Both the position numbers and the translations under genes were made by a program. From positions 372,001-436,000 of the forward strand of contig JAUIGE010000002.1 in the NCBI GenBank assembly GCA_030430205.1: a stretch of DNA of 64,000 bases. The letters are read 5' to 3'. The DNA comes from Bacteroidia bacterium (GTDB lineage: Bacteria > Bacteroidota > Bacteroidia > J057). The notes under the pieces are model-generated. The model did not search any database. It was not told the origin of the DNA and worked only from the letters and a program-made list of their open reading frames with translations. Shown here in pieces: positions 25,166 to 33,923 of the stretch (its first letter is position 1; every line of letters starts with the position of its first letter).

Positions 25166-26539
25166 ATGGCCCTTTCAAACAGATATATTTATCTCTTTGT
25201 TATTTTTCTCACAACTACTTTTGGATATTCTCAAGTTTGGCGACCAATCGGCCCCGTTCCTGGCCCCAGATTCATCAATATACATGCAATAACAACATAT
25301 CAAGGAAACATTATCGTAGGAGGAGACTTTACAAAACCGATTTATGATTTTGAACGAGTAGCTAGATGGAATGGAACCCAATGGCTGGATATGGCGAATG
25401 GGATCGAAAATCAATTTTTAACCATTGATGGGAATGCCGTTAATATGTTGGAATCTTATCATGACAGTCTCTTTGCTGGAGGCTGTTTCTGGAACTTTAG
25501 TCGCTTAGCTTATCTTGTGAGATGGGACAATATTGATTGGAGACATTTTCATGATAGTTCGGGTACGGGAGGTTGTGTTTATACTTCATATATATATGGT
25601 GACAGCATGTTTTTAGGAGGAGCCAGTGCATTTGGTTGGGGGAAGGACCCCAATAATCGTACAGGAATGATAGGTTTATGGCATCAAGGGAAGATGCATA
25701 TGATGGGAAGAGGTATGCATAGTTCAGGGCAACCCTTCAAAGGTGTCAAGGCCATTACTGCTGACGATAGTTCGGTCTATGCTGGGGGTAGTTTTTATTT
25801 GTTTAATGATAGCAGAGAACATCATTTAGTACGATGGGATGGGAAGAATTGGACTCCCATGGCAGATAGCATAAATGGAGAAGTAACGCATTTGGTTTCC
25901 TACAAAGGTTCTTTATATGTTTCTGGCCGATTTACCAAAATCAACAATGACTCCATCGCCTGGCTGGCTCGTTGGGATGGACAAGCATGGCATGATGTGC
26001 CAGAAATAGAGATTCGAGGCCATTTACTTTGTAGTAAGGTGTATCATGATGTGTTGTATTTGGGCGGGCATTTTGTTGGTAATATAGAGGCTGATAGAGA
26101 TAGTATAAGTTGCCTATTGGGATTTGATGGAGAGAAATGGTTTTCTCCTGCTATTGTAAATGCTGATATAGGGGATATGGAGATAATGGATGACGAATTG
26201 GTTATGGGAGGGGGGTTTACAAAAATTGACACGCTACAAGTCAATTTTTTAGCAGGATTAAAAACAATAGCAGCTACAAATACATCTGAAATAAGTTCCC
26301 GAAAATTACAAATCTTCCCAAATCCAGGTAGTCAAATCATACATATTAATTTTTCTATTTACCCATTGAGTGAAAGTGACATTGGTATTTTTGATCTGTA
26401 TGGCCGCAAAGTATCTTGTTTTATAAGTGAAAGGGATCAAAAATTAAGCATTGATATTTCTTCCCTAACACCTGGTATTTACCAACTTCAAATCAATACA
26501 AAAAGTCAAGTATTTAGCAGTACTTTCTTGAAAATATAA
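25166..26539 (+). CDS. T9SS-sorted secreted protein with repeated propeller-like motifs
   Basis: A 457-residue protein. The signal peptide is about residues 1-21 (ending TTFGYS before Q). The body has six or so repeats of a W-G..W...ggG-F-K pattern (VARWNGTQWLDM, LVRWDGKNWTPM, LARWDGQAWHDV, alternating with LYVSGRFTKI and LYLGGHFVGN), as in beta-propellers of Bacteroidota surface proteins. The last 80 residues form a type A T9SS sorting domain (IFPNPGSQ, IFDLYGRKV, LTPGIYQLQI). It should be secreted across the outer membrane and surface-attached or released. Its ligand is unknown. A decayed T9SS gene follows. Confidence 0.85.
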   Translation: MALSNRYIYLFVIFLTTTFGYSQVWRPIGPVPGPRFINIHAITTYQGNIIVGGDFTKPIYDFERVARWNGTQWLDMANGIENQFLTIDGNAVNMLESYHDSLFAGGCFWNFSRLAYLVRWDNIDWRHFHDSSGTGGCVYTSYIYGDSMFLGGASAFGWGKDPNNRTGMIGLWHQGKMHMMGRGMHSSGQPFKGVKAITADDSSVYAGGSFYLFNDSREHHLVRWDGKNWTPMADSINGEVTHLVSYKGSLYVSGRFTKINNDSIAWLARWDGQAWHDVPEIEIRGHLLCSKVYHDVLYLGGHFVGNIEADRDSISCLLGFDGEKWFSPAIVNADIGDMEIMDDELVMGGGFTKIDTLQVNFLAGLKTIAATNTSEISSRKLQIFPNPGSQIIHINFSIYPLSESDIGIFDLYGRKVSCFISERDQKLSIDISSLTPGIYQLQINTKSQVFSSTFLKI

Positions 26540-26578
26540 TTTCACCTATCTTTAATATCTAAAACCATAAATGTATAG

Positions 26579-27436
26579 ATGTCAGGCACAGAAAACATCT
26601 CAAACATTAACTGGATTGAAATGGGGCCAACCAATATTGGTGGTAGGACGAGAACAATTCTTATTGATTCTAAAGATCCTACCGGAAATACACTCTGGGC
26701 AGGTGGGGGATTACAGGAGGGTTATGGAAAAGTACGAATGGAGGAGATAGCTGGCAAGTAGTCAATGATTTTTTTGGAAGCCTGAATATTTCTGCAATTG
26801 CTCAAGATCCATCGAATCCTGACATTCTCTATTTTGGTTTCGTTTTTCAATTATAGTATCTCAAGTATATTTGAAACAAAAGACGGTGGAGCGACTTGGA
26901 ATAACCTAGATGATATTAGTAACCCACTACCAAACTTTCCCGTCAGATGGGTCATTTTCAATCCTACAGATAATGAAGAAGCTTTAATTGCAACAGATTT
27001 AGGCGTATGGGCTACGGATGAAATTCAGGGAGTAAATACAAGCTGGGTACCTGTCCTTACCATCAATGGCAATGTTTCGATTACAAAAACGATCAGTCTC
27101 ACCTATAACTCACAATGTTCTTCTGGAGATTGTGTGAACGGAGGAGGTGGTGGAAGTGCAAGGGTTGGGGTAAGTACCCAGCCATTTGAGTTTTCAGTTG
27201 TGCCCAATCCATTTTCTTATCAAGCAAAAATATCTTATCAGCTGCCAGAAGCAGCCTATGTGACAGCAGAAATTTTTGATATGCAGGGCAGAAAAGTCAT
27301 ATCACTTTTGGAAAATGAAAAGCAGAGTGCAGGGAGATATGAACTGAAAATTTCCCCCAACATCCCGAAAGGAATTTATTTTTGTGTGCTAAGGACAGAT
27401 GACCAGCAAGCTATTGTGAAGTTGGTGTCCCAATAA
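26579..27436 (+). pseudogene. Decayed T9SS-sorted BNR/sortilin-like secreted protein gene
   Basis: Remnants lie in different frames. Codons from 26579 give IEMGPTNIGGRTRTILIDSK, the typical start of the mature BNR/VPS10-like repeat proteins, without a signal peptide and directly after an in-frame stop. The frame then shifts near 26715: GLWKSTNGGDSW and a continuing stretch up to LYFG run to a stop at 26854. A third stretch from about 26850 gives FETKDGGATWNNL and PVRWVIFNPTD, and ends in a complete T9SS sorting domain (VVPNPFSYQ, MQGRKVISL, IPKGIYFCVL). Full-length relatives are several times longer, so a large internal deletion plus two frameshifts is the simplest reading. The 212-residue 3' part could still be expressed but lacks a signal peptide. 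Confidence 0.8.
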
Positions 27437-27493
27437 GGATGCTTTTATCAAAAGCTCTTCTCTGAAAGCAGATACTTTCCCCCAATTATTCCC

Positions 27494-27517
27494 TATATTT
27501 GCGGCGAATTAGCCGCA
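27494..27517 (+). promoter_or_regulatory. Possible E2-gene promoter box and 5' hairpin
   Basis: TATATTTG (27494-27501) matches the Bacteroidota -7 box, but no TTG lies 19 bp upstream. TGCGGC-GAATTA-GCCGCA (27500-27517) directly follows and would form a 6-bp stem at the very start of the transcript. The start codon is 34 bp further on. Confidence 0.35.
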
Positions 27518-27551
27518 TAAAATCGATCGCACAAATAATTTATATAAAAAT

Positions 27552-28913
27552 ATGGCAAGAGTAGAACTGGTCATGCCCAAAATGGGAGAAAGTATTATCG
27601 AAGCCACTATCCTCAAATGGAATAAGCAGGTAGGAGAAGATGTTGAGCAGGAAGAGACCATCCTGGAAATCGCCACAGACAAAGTAGATTCCGAGGTTCC
27701 CTCTCCGGCAGATGGGAAAGTGATGGAAATCAGGTTTCAGGAAGGAGATGTAGTTCCCGTAGGGGAAGTCATCGCCATCATCGAGACAGAGGCTGTCTCT
27801 GGCGGGCAACAGCCCTCCACTTCGGGCAATGGTCAGCAAAAAGCGCCTGAAGTAGCCAGGATAGCAGAAGAAGTGCCCTTTGTCCCTCAAGCTGTCGCCC
27901 TTGCAGCAGGAGCTTCGGAAGAAAGCCGTTTTTATTCCCCTCTGGTACTTAATATCGCCCGGAAAGAAGGCATTAGCATGCCAGAGTTGGAGGCCATATC
28001 TGGCTCAGGAAGAGGCGGCAGAGTGACCAAAAAAGATATTTTGGGCTATGTGGGTACGCGGGGCCAAAAAACTCAAACTCAAACTCAAACTCAAACTCAA
28101 ACTCCAACTCAAACTCAAACCCCAACTCCTGCCCCGGCAACTACCCCGGCCGCGCAGCCAGCTGCGACCACACAGACACAGCAGAAGAAATTCTCGCATA
28201 GCGGCAATTACGAGATCATCGAAATGGATCGCATGCGTAAGATGATCGCAGAAAATATGGTTTACTCCAAGCATATTTCAGCTCATGTCACCTCTTTTGT
28301 AGAGGCAGATGTGACTGCTTTGGTGAATTGGAGAAACCGTAACAAAGCAGCTTTCCAAAAGCAGTATGGTGAAAAACTGACCTTCACACCGCTTTTCATC
28401 ATGGCAGTTATCAAGGCTTTGAGGGAAAATCCGATTGTCAATTCTTCCGTTGACGGGACGAATATCCTCGTCAAGAAAGACATCAATATAGGTATCGCAG
28501 TGGCGCTGCCTACTGATAACCTGATCGTGCCAGTGATCAAAAATGCCGATCACCTCAATCTCGCCGGGCTTTCAGCCCGCATCAACGACCTGGCTACGCG
28601 TGCACGCGCCAACAAACTCAAGCCGGACGAGCTTGAAGGAGGCACCTATACGGTATCCAATGTTGGGACATTTGGCAATGTGATGGGCACGCCCGTCATC
28701 CTGCAACCTCAGGTCGCCATCCTGGCGACAGGTGCCATCCGCAAACTACCTGCGGTAGTGGAGACCGACGAAGGCGATATGATCGCCATCCGCAGCAAAA
28801 TGTTTTTGTCACACTCCTATGACCACCGCATCATCGATGGCTCTGTGGGAGGCCGCTTCGTCAAGCGGGTAGCAGATCTGCTGGAGGAGTGGGATCCGAA
28901 TACCAAGGTTTAG
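27552..28913 (+). CDS. Dihydrolipoamide acyltransferase (E2) of a 2-oxo acid dehydrogenase complex
   Basis: A 453-residue E2 with all three modules. The lipoyl domain carries the lipoylated K44 in ATDKVDS; a peripheral-subunit-binding domain follows (about 127-167); the C-terminal catalytic domain has H425 and D429 in HRIIDGSVGG. The substrate (pyruvate, branched-chain or 2-oxoglutarate) cannot be fixed from sequence; it resembles the branched-chain/pyruvate type. A Gln-Thr/Pro linker (about 174-197) is encoded by CAAACT hexamer repeats. E1 and E3 genes are not adjacent. The stop codon lies inside a 10-bp tandem repeat. Confidence 0.93.
   Translation: MARVELVMPKMGESIIEATILKWNKQVGEDVEQEETILEIATDKVDSEVPSPADGKVMEIRFQEGDVVPVGEVIAIIETEAVSGGQQPSTSGNGQQKAPEVARIAEEVPFVPQAVALAAGASEESRFYSPLVLNIARKEGISMPELEAISGSGRGGRVTKKDILGYVGTRGQKTQTQTQTQTQTPTQTQTPTPAPATTPAAQPAATTQTQQKKFSHSGNYEIIEMDRMRKMIAENMVYSKHISAHVTSFVEADVTALVNWRNRNKAAFQKQYGEKLTFTPLFIMAVIKALRENPIVNSSVDGTNILVKKDINIGIAVALPTDNLIVPVIKNADHLNLAGLSARINDLATRARANKLKPDELEGGTYTVSNVGTFGNVMGTPVILQPQVAILATGAIRKLPAVVETDEGDMIAIRSKMFLSHSYDHRIIDGSVGGRFVKRVADLLEEWDPNTKV
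28070..28130 (+). repeat. CAAACT hexanucleotide repeat within the E2 coding region
   Basis: About nine copies of the 6-bp word CAAACT (some CCAACT or CAAACC) encode the alternating Gln-Thr linker between the subunit-binding and catalytic domains. A 6-bp unit keeps frame when copies are gained or lost, so linker length can vary. The same word occurs non-coding after radC and before the GNAT gene at 49530. Confidence 0.9.
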
Positions 28914-29041
28914 GAAGGTTTAGGAAGGTTTAGGAAGGTTTCGAGTTTCGGGTTCTGGGTTTCGAGTTATTACCCGAAACCCAAAACTCGAAACCCGAAA
29001 CCCAAAGCTCGAAACCCAAAACTCGAAACCCGAAACCCAAA
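28905..29041. repeat. Tandem and inverted word repeats between convergent genes
   Basis: First comes a 10-bp repeat (AAGGTTTAGG, three copies) that includes the E2 stop codon. Then a tract of 7-bp words (CGAAACC, CAAAACT and variants) begins as TCGAGTTTCGGG and later runs in inverted orientation as CCCGAAACCCAAAACTCGA. The two orientations can pair into a long imperfect hairpin between the converging E2 and DUF5916 genes, so it may serve as a two-way terminator. Confidence 0.8.
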
Positions 29042-29042
29042 A

Positions 29043-31535
29043 CTACCTCCCCAAAGCTCTTCGCACCTGCGAATAATCAAAGAAATACAGCAGTCGAATC
29101 GACAGGCTATTCACCCCTGAATGGGAGAGGGTGTTGGCCAGGTTTTCAACATACTGCTGATCTGGATTGTTGGAGTAGGTGAGAATGGAATTTTTCCATA
29201 CGATGCTCATGGCGCTTCCCGGTGCAAATTGCCAGGTATAGACCATATCTATATTGAATGCATTGAAGTTCGCATCATGCAGTTTTTCGCCTGAGATATC
29301 ATCCAGGCCTGTATAATCGGTTTCCTGCATATGGCCATCTGTTCTCAGGCTAAAGAATTTTTCGTAGGCCACTTTCGTCCAGTAATGGCGCACCCGCAAG
29401 CTCAGTCCCATCCGATCTGTAAAAGAATATTTGCTGTTGAGGATATGGGTTGTGGTGAAAATGTTTCTTTGGCCCATGATGATATCTTCTAGTTTTCCCT
29501 CTGTATCATACAGCCTGGTAGTAAATCCCCGCTCTTTTCGGCGCCAGTTCAGGTTCACATCATAATCAACCGAGAAGCGGTTGGTGAATCGGAAACGCGG
29601 CCCCAGGCCGATCCAGTTATCAAAGGAATTCCACTCAGGTCGTTGCCAAAAACCGGTATTGAAATTAAAGAAAAAGCGCTTTCTGGAGTCAGTATTAAAC
29701 CAGGTATATACATTGTGATCCGGTGGCTTGATGGTAAGGCGGGTGCCGGTACGCGCCTCAAAGTGATCCCATCGAGAGATGGGTTTGATGCCGATGCCCA
29801 GGCCGGCAGACCAGAAATTTTTGAAAGTGGCATCGCCGTTGAACTCAAATTCCAGTTGTTCAAATTCACGGGGAAATTGCAGTTGGGTATATTGCCCTTC
29901 TGCCCGGAGGCTGTATCGGTTGAGGATTCCTTTGGGTTTATTTATCTGGTAACCCAGGGAAGCAGAGTGTGAGATGGAGTTACCTGCCTGCAAAAACCCC
30001 AAATCATTGGGATTGAAATTGTAGCTCTCCACGCTTCGCCCGGCACCATACTGCCATTTCCCACTGACCTTCCCTAGCTCGAGCTTGTATTGATAGCCGA
30101 TGTCAGCACCATTTCCGTTTCCATTTCCCTGAGGGGTAAATAGTTGACTTACTGTAAGGCTGCCATTGGCATTGAAGGTGTTGTTTTTGTCAAAAAAGGA
30201 GAAATCTGAACCCGTCACATTGGCGTCATAGCCGCCATCGGCTCGGATCACACTGGTATTGGCAAAAGCAATATTTGAATTGTTTTTGAGATTTTGGTCC
30301 AGCACAAGCATGTTGAAATTGGTAAGAGGATCCGCCTGCACATAGCGCGATTCGCCTGTGAGGGAGTCTCTTACGGTAGCAAAGTTGTTGTTGGTGATGG
30401 CGTTAAAAAAGCCGATTCCCAGGCCAGACTTTGTCCGCCCGGAGAGCTTGCTGGCATTGATCAGCGGTGCTTCTGAAGGAGTAGAAGTAAGTACTTCATG
30501 CTCGTTTATGTTGCCTGTGATAAGGCCCGCAGAAGCGCCTACACGCCGGGAATAGAACATATTCCCCCGGTTGAAAATCTCTGTGCCTTCCGTGAAGAAA
30601 GGGCGATTCTCATCATAGCGTACTTCAAAAGGGGATAGGTTCAAAACCAGGTTGTCTGACCTTACCTGCCCAAAATCCGGAATCAGACTTACGTCCAGCG
30701 TGAAGCTTTCATTGATACCGTATTTGAAGTCCATTCCCCCTGTCAGGGATTGATTCCAGCCATTTGCTTCATCATGAACCAGGTAGCCCGAAATATAGGG
30801 TATAAACTGCAGGCGCACAGGCGGCTTGAGGTTATTGATACCCTTGAGTGTGCCAAATTGATTGACGATCCCATTGATATTGGGGTCTACCGGGTGCCAG
30901 TAGGATTCCTCCTGAAGCCGCTGTATGCGGCGCATAAAGTTGAGCCCCCAGGTTTGGACTTCCGTTTTGGGAAAACGCAAAGAGACAAAGGGAATTTCTA
31001 TTTCTACCTGCCAGCCCTCTTCGGTAATCCGTGCCTTGCTGCGCCAGATGGCATTCCAATTAGGGTCATCATCATCTACTGTGAGGTAAAATTCAGACTG
31101 CACATTGGAAGCAGATATCTGAAATACAAAAGCATTTTGTCTTTTATAATAGGTGTCAAAACCCACAGCAAACAAGTCCGCATTGATATTGCGCTCATCG
31201 CGGAGGCCCAGCTCACGCTGGATTCCATCAGGGTTTTTGTCCTTGAGTATAGCTGCCACATACATGGCATAGTCGGTATACATAACCATGACCCTGGTCG
31301 GTTCAGATGCTGCTGCTCCATTGTCAGGAGAGGCCTGGGTAAAGTACCCATCATAGTAATGAATAGCATTTTCCCAAACAGCATCATCCAGGAAACCGTC
31401 TATTTTGGGGCCTTCCTCTATGCGTTCAGCATGAAGCTCTGCCGTATTTTCATATCGCTCTGCTGAGGTTCTTTCTCCCAATTGTGCCTGGGTGTAGAAG
31501 GGGAGAGCAAAAAGGAAAAGATAAAAATATCTCAT
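29043..31535 (-). CDS. DUF5916 outer-membrane-type protein with CBM9-like N-terminal domain
   Basis: An 830-residue protein with a signal peptide (about 1-17, ending YTQA). The N-terminal domain has the family-9 carbohydrate-binding-like fold signature (KIDGFLDDAVWENA, MYVAAILKD, WQVEIEIPFVSLRF). The remaining 600 residues are beta-rich with alternating aromatics (DUF5916) and end in a tyrosine/phenylalanine-rich strand (LSIRLLYFFDY), as in outer-membrane barrels. The function is unknown. It is common in Bacteroidota next to peptidase or transport genes, but here it stands alone, convergent with E2. Confidence 0.88.
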   Translation of the reverse strand: MRYFYLFLFALPFYTQAQLGERTSAERYENTAELHAERIEEGPKIDGFLDDAVWENAIHYYDGYFTQASPDNGAAASEPTRVMVMYTDYAMYVAAILKDKNPDGIQRELGLRDERNINADLFAVGFDTYYKRQNAFVFQISASNVQSEFYLTVDDDDPNWNAIWRSKARITEEGWQVEIEIPFVSLRFPKTEVQTWGLNFMRRIQRLQEESYWHPVDPNINGIVNQFGTLKGINNLKPPVRLQFIPYISGYLVHDEANGWNQSLTGGMDFKYGINESFTLDVSLIPDFGQVRSDNLVLNLSPFEVRYDENRPFFTEGTEIFNRGNMFYSRRVGASAGLITGNINEHEVLTSTPSEAPLINASKLSGRTKSGLGIGFFNAITNNNFATVRDSLTGESRYVQADPLTNFNMLVLDQNLKNNSNIAFANTSVIRADGGYDANVTGSDFSFFDKNNTFNANGSLTVSQLFTPQGNGNGNGADIGYQYKLELGKVSGKWQYGAGRSVESYNFNPNDLGFLQAGNSISHSASLGYQINKPKGILNRYSLRAEGQYTQLQFPREFEQLEFEFNGDATFKNFWSAGLGIGIKPISRWDHFEARTGTRLTIKPPDHNVYTWFNTDSRKRFFFNFNTGFWQRPEWNSFDNWIGLGPRFRFTNRFSVDYDVNLNWRRKERGFTTRLYDTEGKLEDIIMGQRNIFTTTHILNSKYSFTDRMGLSLRVRHYWTKVAYEKFFSLRTDGHMQETDYTGLDDISGEKLHDANFNAFNIDMVYTWQFAPGSAMSIVWKNSILTYSNNPDQQYVENLANTLSHSGVNSLSIRLLYFFDYSQVRRALGR

Positions 31536-31749
31536 GTTGTATATGTTCTAAGCTTTGGGTTCGCTACAAATATCAACATTAATCAACTATGTTTTACGTT
31601 AACTCACTGTGCCTGCTGCACACATAATCGTGTAGATTTTGTCGAAAACTGAGCCTTTTTTGCAGAGAGGAATGATATAGTGGGCGAGATTTCGTATCTC
31701 TTATATAGAGATTTCGTAAATTAGGTAAACATTCAAAATACCTTTCATC

Positions 31750-31959
31750 ATGAATATTTTATTGTTGAGTATGTTTAGCCTTTTTGGGAATGTCTTTTTC
31801 AGCATACCCGCTCTGGTTATTTTGATCCTGGATATTCTTGTCATGAAGTCGATTTGGAGCGATTCGAGTCGGTCAGACACCAATAAACTAATTTGGTTTG
31901 CCGTTATATTTTTTCTGCCCGTAGTCGGACTGATTCTATATTGGCTTTTTGGGAAATAA
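31750..31959 (+). CDS. Small two-helix membrane protein, PLDc_N-like
   Basis: A 69-residue protein with two membrane helices (about 6-31 and 46-65) separated by a short charged loop (SDSSRSDTNK). The end VVGLILYWLFGK matches the PLDc_N (phospholipase D N-terminal-like) small-protein family, whose members are often free-standing in Bacteroidota. The function is unknown. It is 16 bp from the next gene, which encodes a protein of the same type. Confidence 0.75.
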   Translation: MNILLLSMFSLFGNVFFSIPALVILILDILVMKSIWSDSSRSDTNKLIWFAVIFFLPVVGLILYWLFGK

Positions 31960-31975
31960 TTAAACACTTCATCCT

Positions 31976-32152
31976 ATGTTTCGCTTTCTGTTTCCCCTGA
32001 TCTACCTGGCCTTTCTGGCTATCGTCATGTTCAATATCTGGGATAGCCCTTATCACAGCCGGCAGGAAAAGCTGATGTGGATGGGTTTTACCCTTTTCTT
32101 TCCTGGAATAGGCATACTCGCCTGGCTGCTGATGGGCCAGCGCCGGTATTAA
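31976..32152 (+). CDS. Small two-helix membrane protein, PLDc_N-like (58 aa)
   Basis: An open frame from ATG at 31976 to TAA at 32150-32152. The product begins MFRFLFPLIYLAFLAIVMFN and ends GILAWLLMGQRRY. It has the same plan as its upstream neighbour: helix, polar loop (DSPYHSRQEK), helix ending in a G-I/L-x-W-L-x-G motif. The similar topology and 16-bp spacing suggest a duplicated, cotranscribed pair. A terminator follows directly. Confidence 0.75.
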   Translation: MFRFLFPLIYLAFLAIVMFNIWDSPYHSRQEKLMWMGFTLFFPGIGILAWLLMGQRRY

Positions 32153-32181
32153 AAAAATAGGGTTTTCTTCGTTTTGAAAAG

Positions 32182-32254
32182 AAAAAGCCCGTAGATTTTT
32201 TCACTCTTATGGTCTTGCTGCTCGGGGGATTTTAGTATCCTACCGGGCTTTTTT
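32182..32254 (+). terminator. Terminator with unusually long loop
   Basis: AAAAAGCCCGTAG (32182-32194) pairs with CTACCGGGCTTTTTT (32240-32254) with one bulged base. The 3' arm ends in a T run, as in a Rho-independent terminator. The 45-nt loop is long and contains CTCGGGGG, which could compete for the GCCCG arm. It follows the pair of small membrane proteins. Confidence 0.6.
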
Positions 32255-32327
32255 AGTATACAGGAAGTTTACAAAAGTCATTTGACCCGATGCATCGATC
32301 TCTTAATTTTTGCAAAAATAATAGTGC

Positions 32328-33119
32328 ATGTTTTTTATTAATGTAATTATTCTGACCCTTTTGGTCGTAGGATTACTTATTGTAATCACTGCCATCATTG
32401 AACCCGCCAGTTTGGCGATTTTTTACTCCTTATTGCAGGCGATTTTTGTCAAAAACCCCCCTATGGTTGAAGTAGATCGCTTTCTGCCTCAAGCAAAATT
32501 GTTGCGGGATAATTGGGAAGACATTCGAAAAGAATTGGATATGATCCTCTCCCGGTATAAGGAAAATATTCCTCGTTTTCATGAGATTGATGGCATGCAG
32601 AAGCCTATTTCTGCAAATGATGGCATACCATGGAGGACTTATGTGATCAAGGTCTATGGGAATTTGGTAGAGGAACAGGCAAAGGAAGTTCCGATTACTT
32701 CAGCTATAATTCAGCAAATACCGGAAATCAAAACAGCGATGTTTTCCATCCTTGAACCAGGAAAGCATATCCCTTACCACCGGGGATTCTATAAAGGCAT
32801 TTATCGCTATCATTTGGGATTGATTATTCCCAAAGAGGGAGAGTGTTACATCATGAATGGAGGGGTCAAATATGTCTGGAGGGAAGGGGAAGATATTCTC
32901 TTTGATGATACCTACCGCCATGCGGTGTGGAACAATACCGAGGAGACCCGTGTCGTTTTTTTCGCAGATGTGCTCAGAACAGACTTGCCTGCCTGGTTGC
33001 AAAAAATAAATCAATGGGTATATGGTATTCGGGCAAATTCGGGCAGACTGAAAAAAGCGATAAAGCGTTCTGTCATTACAAAAAGAAAGCAGAAAATAGG
33101 AGGGATACATCCGGGGTAG
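32328..33119 (+). CDS. Aspartyl/asparaginyl beta-hydroxylase-family protein (LpxO-like)
   Basis: A 263-residue protein with an N-terminal membrane helix (about 3-25). A 2-oxoglutarate/Fe(II) oxygenase domain follows, with the family's HxGxxxG-type motif at HRGFYKGIYRYH (H151, H162), a second iron histidine H198 (DDTYRHAVWN) and R208 as the likely 2-oxoglutarate ligand. Membrane-anchored members such as LpxO hydroxylate the secondary acyl chain of lipid A at the inner membrane; others act on peptides. The substrate here is not known. It precedes the hemerythrin-like gene by 76 bp on the same strand. Confidence 0.85.
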   Translation: MFFINVIILTLLVVGLLIVITAIIEPASLAIFYSLLQAIFVKNPPMVEVDRFLPQAKLLRDNWEDIRKELDMILSRYKENIPRFHEIDGMQKPISANDGIPWRTYVIKVYGNLVEEQAKEVPITSAIIQQIPEIKTAMFSILEPGKHIPYHRGFYKGIYRYHLGLIIPKEGECYIMNGGVKYVWREGEDILFDDTYRHAVWNNTEETRVVFFADVLRTDLPAWLQKINQWVYGIRANSGRLKKAIKRSVITKRKQKIGGIHPG

Positions 33120-33195
33120 TTGTAGGCTCAAAGATAATTCCGTACCTTAAACCGCTGATTTTAGCTTGTTGAGGGCTTTTTATTTCCATGTGCTT

Positions 33196-33906
33196 ATGAT
33201 CTCTAAAAAGCAAAGTATAGCAGAAATCCTCTCCTATAATCCGTCTTTACAGCCGGTATTTGACCGCTATGACAGCTGGAAAGCCCATCTGGCTATGCCG
33301 CTGCATGGCATCGCTCCGGATATCTTTACAGATCATGATTTTCTGGTAGAAATTCTTCGGGCTTTTGACAAGCCCCGCCGCTTTTGCCCGACGCGCTTTT
33401 TGCGCTTCCCGGTGCATATAGTCCTGGACTATCTCTATCGCACACACCGCTACTATGCGCAAAAGCGCATGCCTGAGATCGAGCAGACTATCGGGCAGCT
33501 TGCCCATGCCTATGGGGATGACCATCCCCTCTTACGGCTGTTGCAATCCTTTTTTCCTGGCTACCGCCAGCACCTCGAAGCCCACATGGCGCTGGAAGAA
33601 GATACCCTTTTCCCCTATATCCTCGACCTGACAGAAAGAGTGTCTGGTAAGCAGGCAGAGAAAAGCATTTTCTCTCATTATAGTCTGGATGAGTTTTTGA
33701 TTTCTCATGAAGAAGATGAGCTCGACGAGCAATTGTGCGCAATGCACGATTTGATTCGCCAGCGGCACCCCGAACTCAAACGGGTATTCCTGTTTCAGGT
33801 ACTTTCTACTCAGTTAAAAGCTTTTGGTAAAGACTTGTTTATCCACGAGCAGATCGAGGATCATGTTTTGGTAGCCCAGGCCAGAAGGCTTGAACGACGG
33901 GTTTAG
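33196..33906 (+). CDS. Hemerythrin-domain protein (RIC/YtfE-like)
   Basis: A 236-residue protein. I start at the ATG encoding MISKKQSIAEIL; a TTG 30 bp upstream is less likely. The N-terminal segment (SIAEILSYNPSLQPVF) resembles the ScdA/RIC N-terminal helix. Next comes a four-helix hemerythrin-like domain with candidate di-iron ligands H84, H126, H130, E134, H171, H218 and H223. RIC proteins repair iron centres damaged by NO or oxidants. Given the nor genes 16 kb away, an NO-related role is plausible but unproven. Confidence 0.8.
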   Translation: MISKKQSIAEILSYNPSLQPVFDRYDSWKAHLAMPLHGIAPDIFTDHDFLVEILRAFDKPRRFCPTRFLRFPVHIVLDYLYRTHRYYAQKRMPEIEQTIGQLAHAYGDDHPLLRLLQSFFPGYRQHLEAHMALEEDTLFPYILDLTERVSGKQAEKSIFSHYSLDEFLISHEEDELDEQLCAMHDLIRQRHPELKRVFLFQVLSTQLKAFGKDLFIHEQIEDHVLVAQARRLERRV

Positions 33907-33923
33907 TCAACCGTCTTTTCTTG

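Noticed and set aside
28938-29041. Telomere-like CCCAAAA repeats
   Set aside because: The words are imperfect and mixed (AAACCCG, AAACTCG), internal to the chromosome, and occur in both orientations at the same spot.
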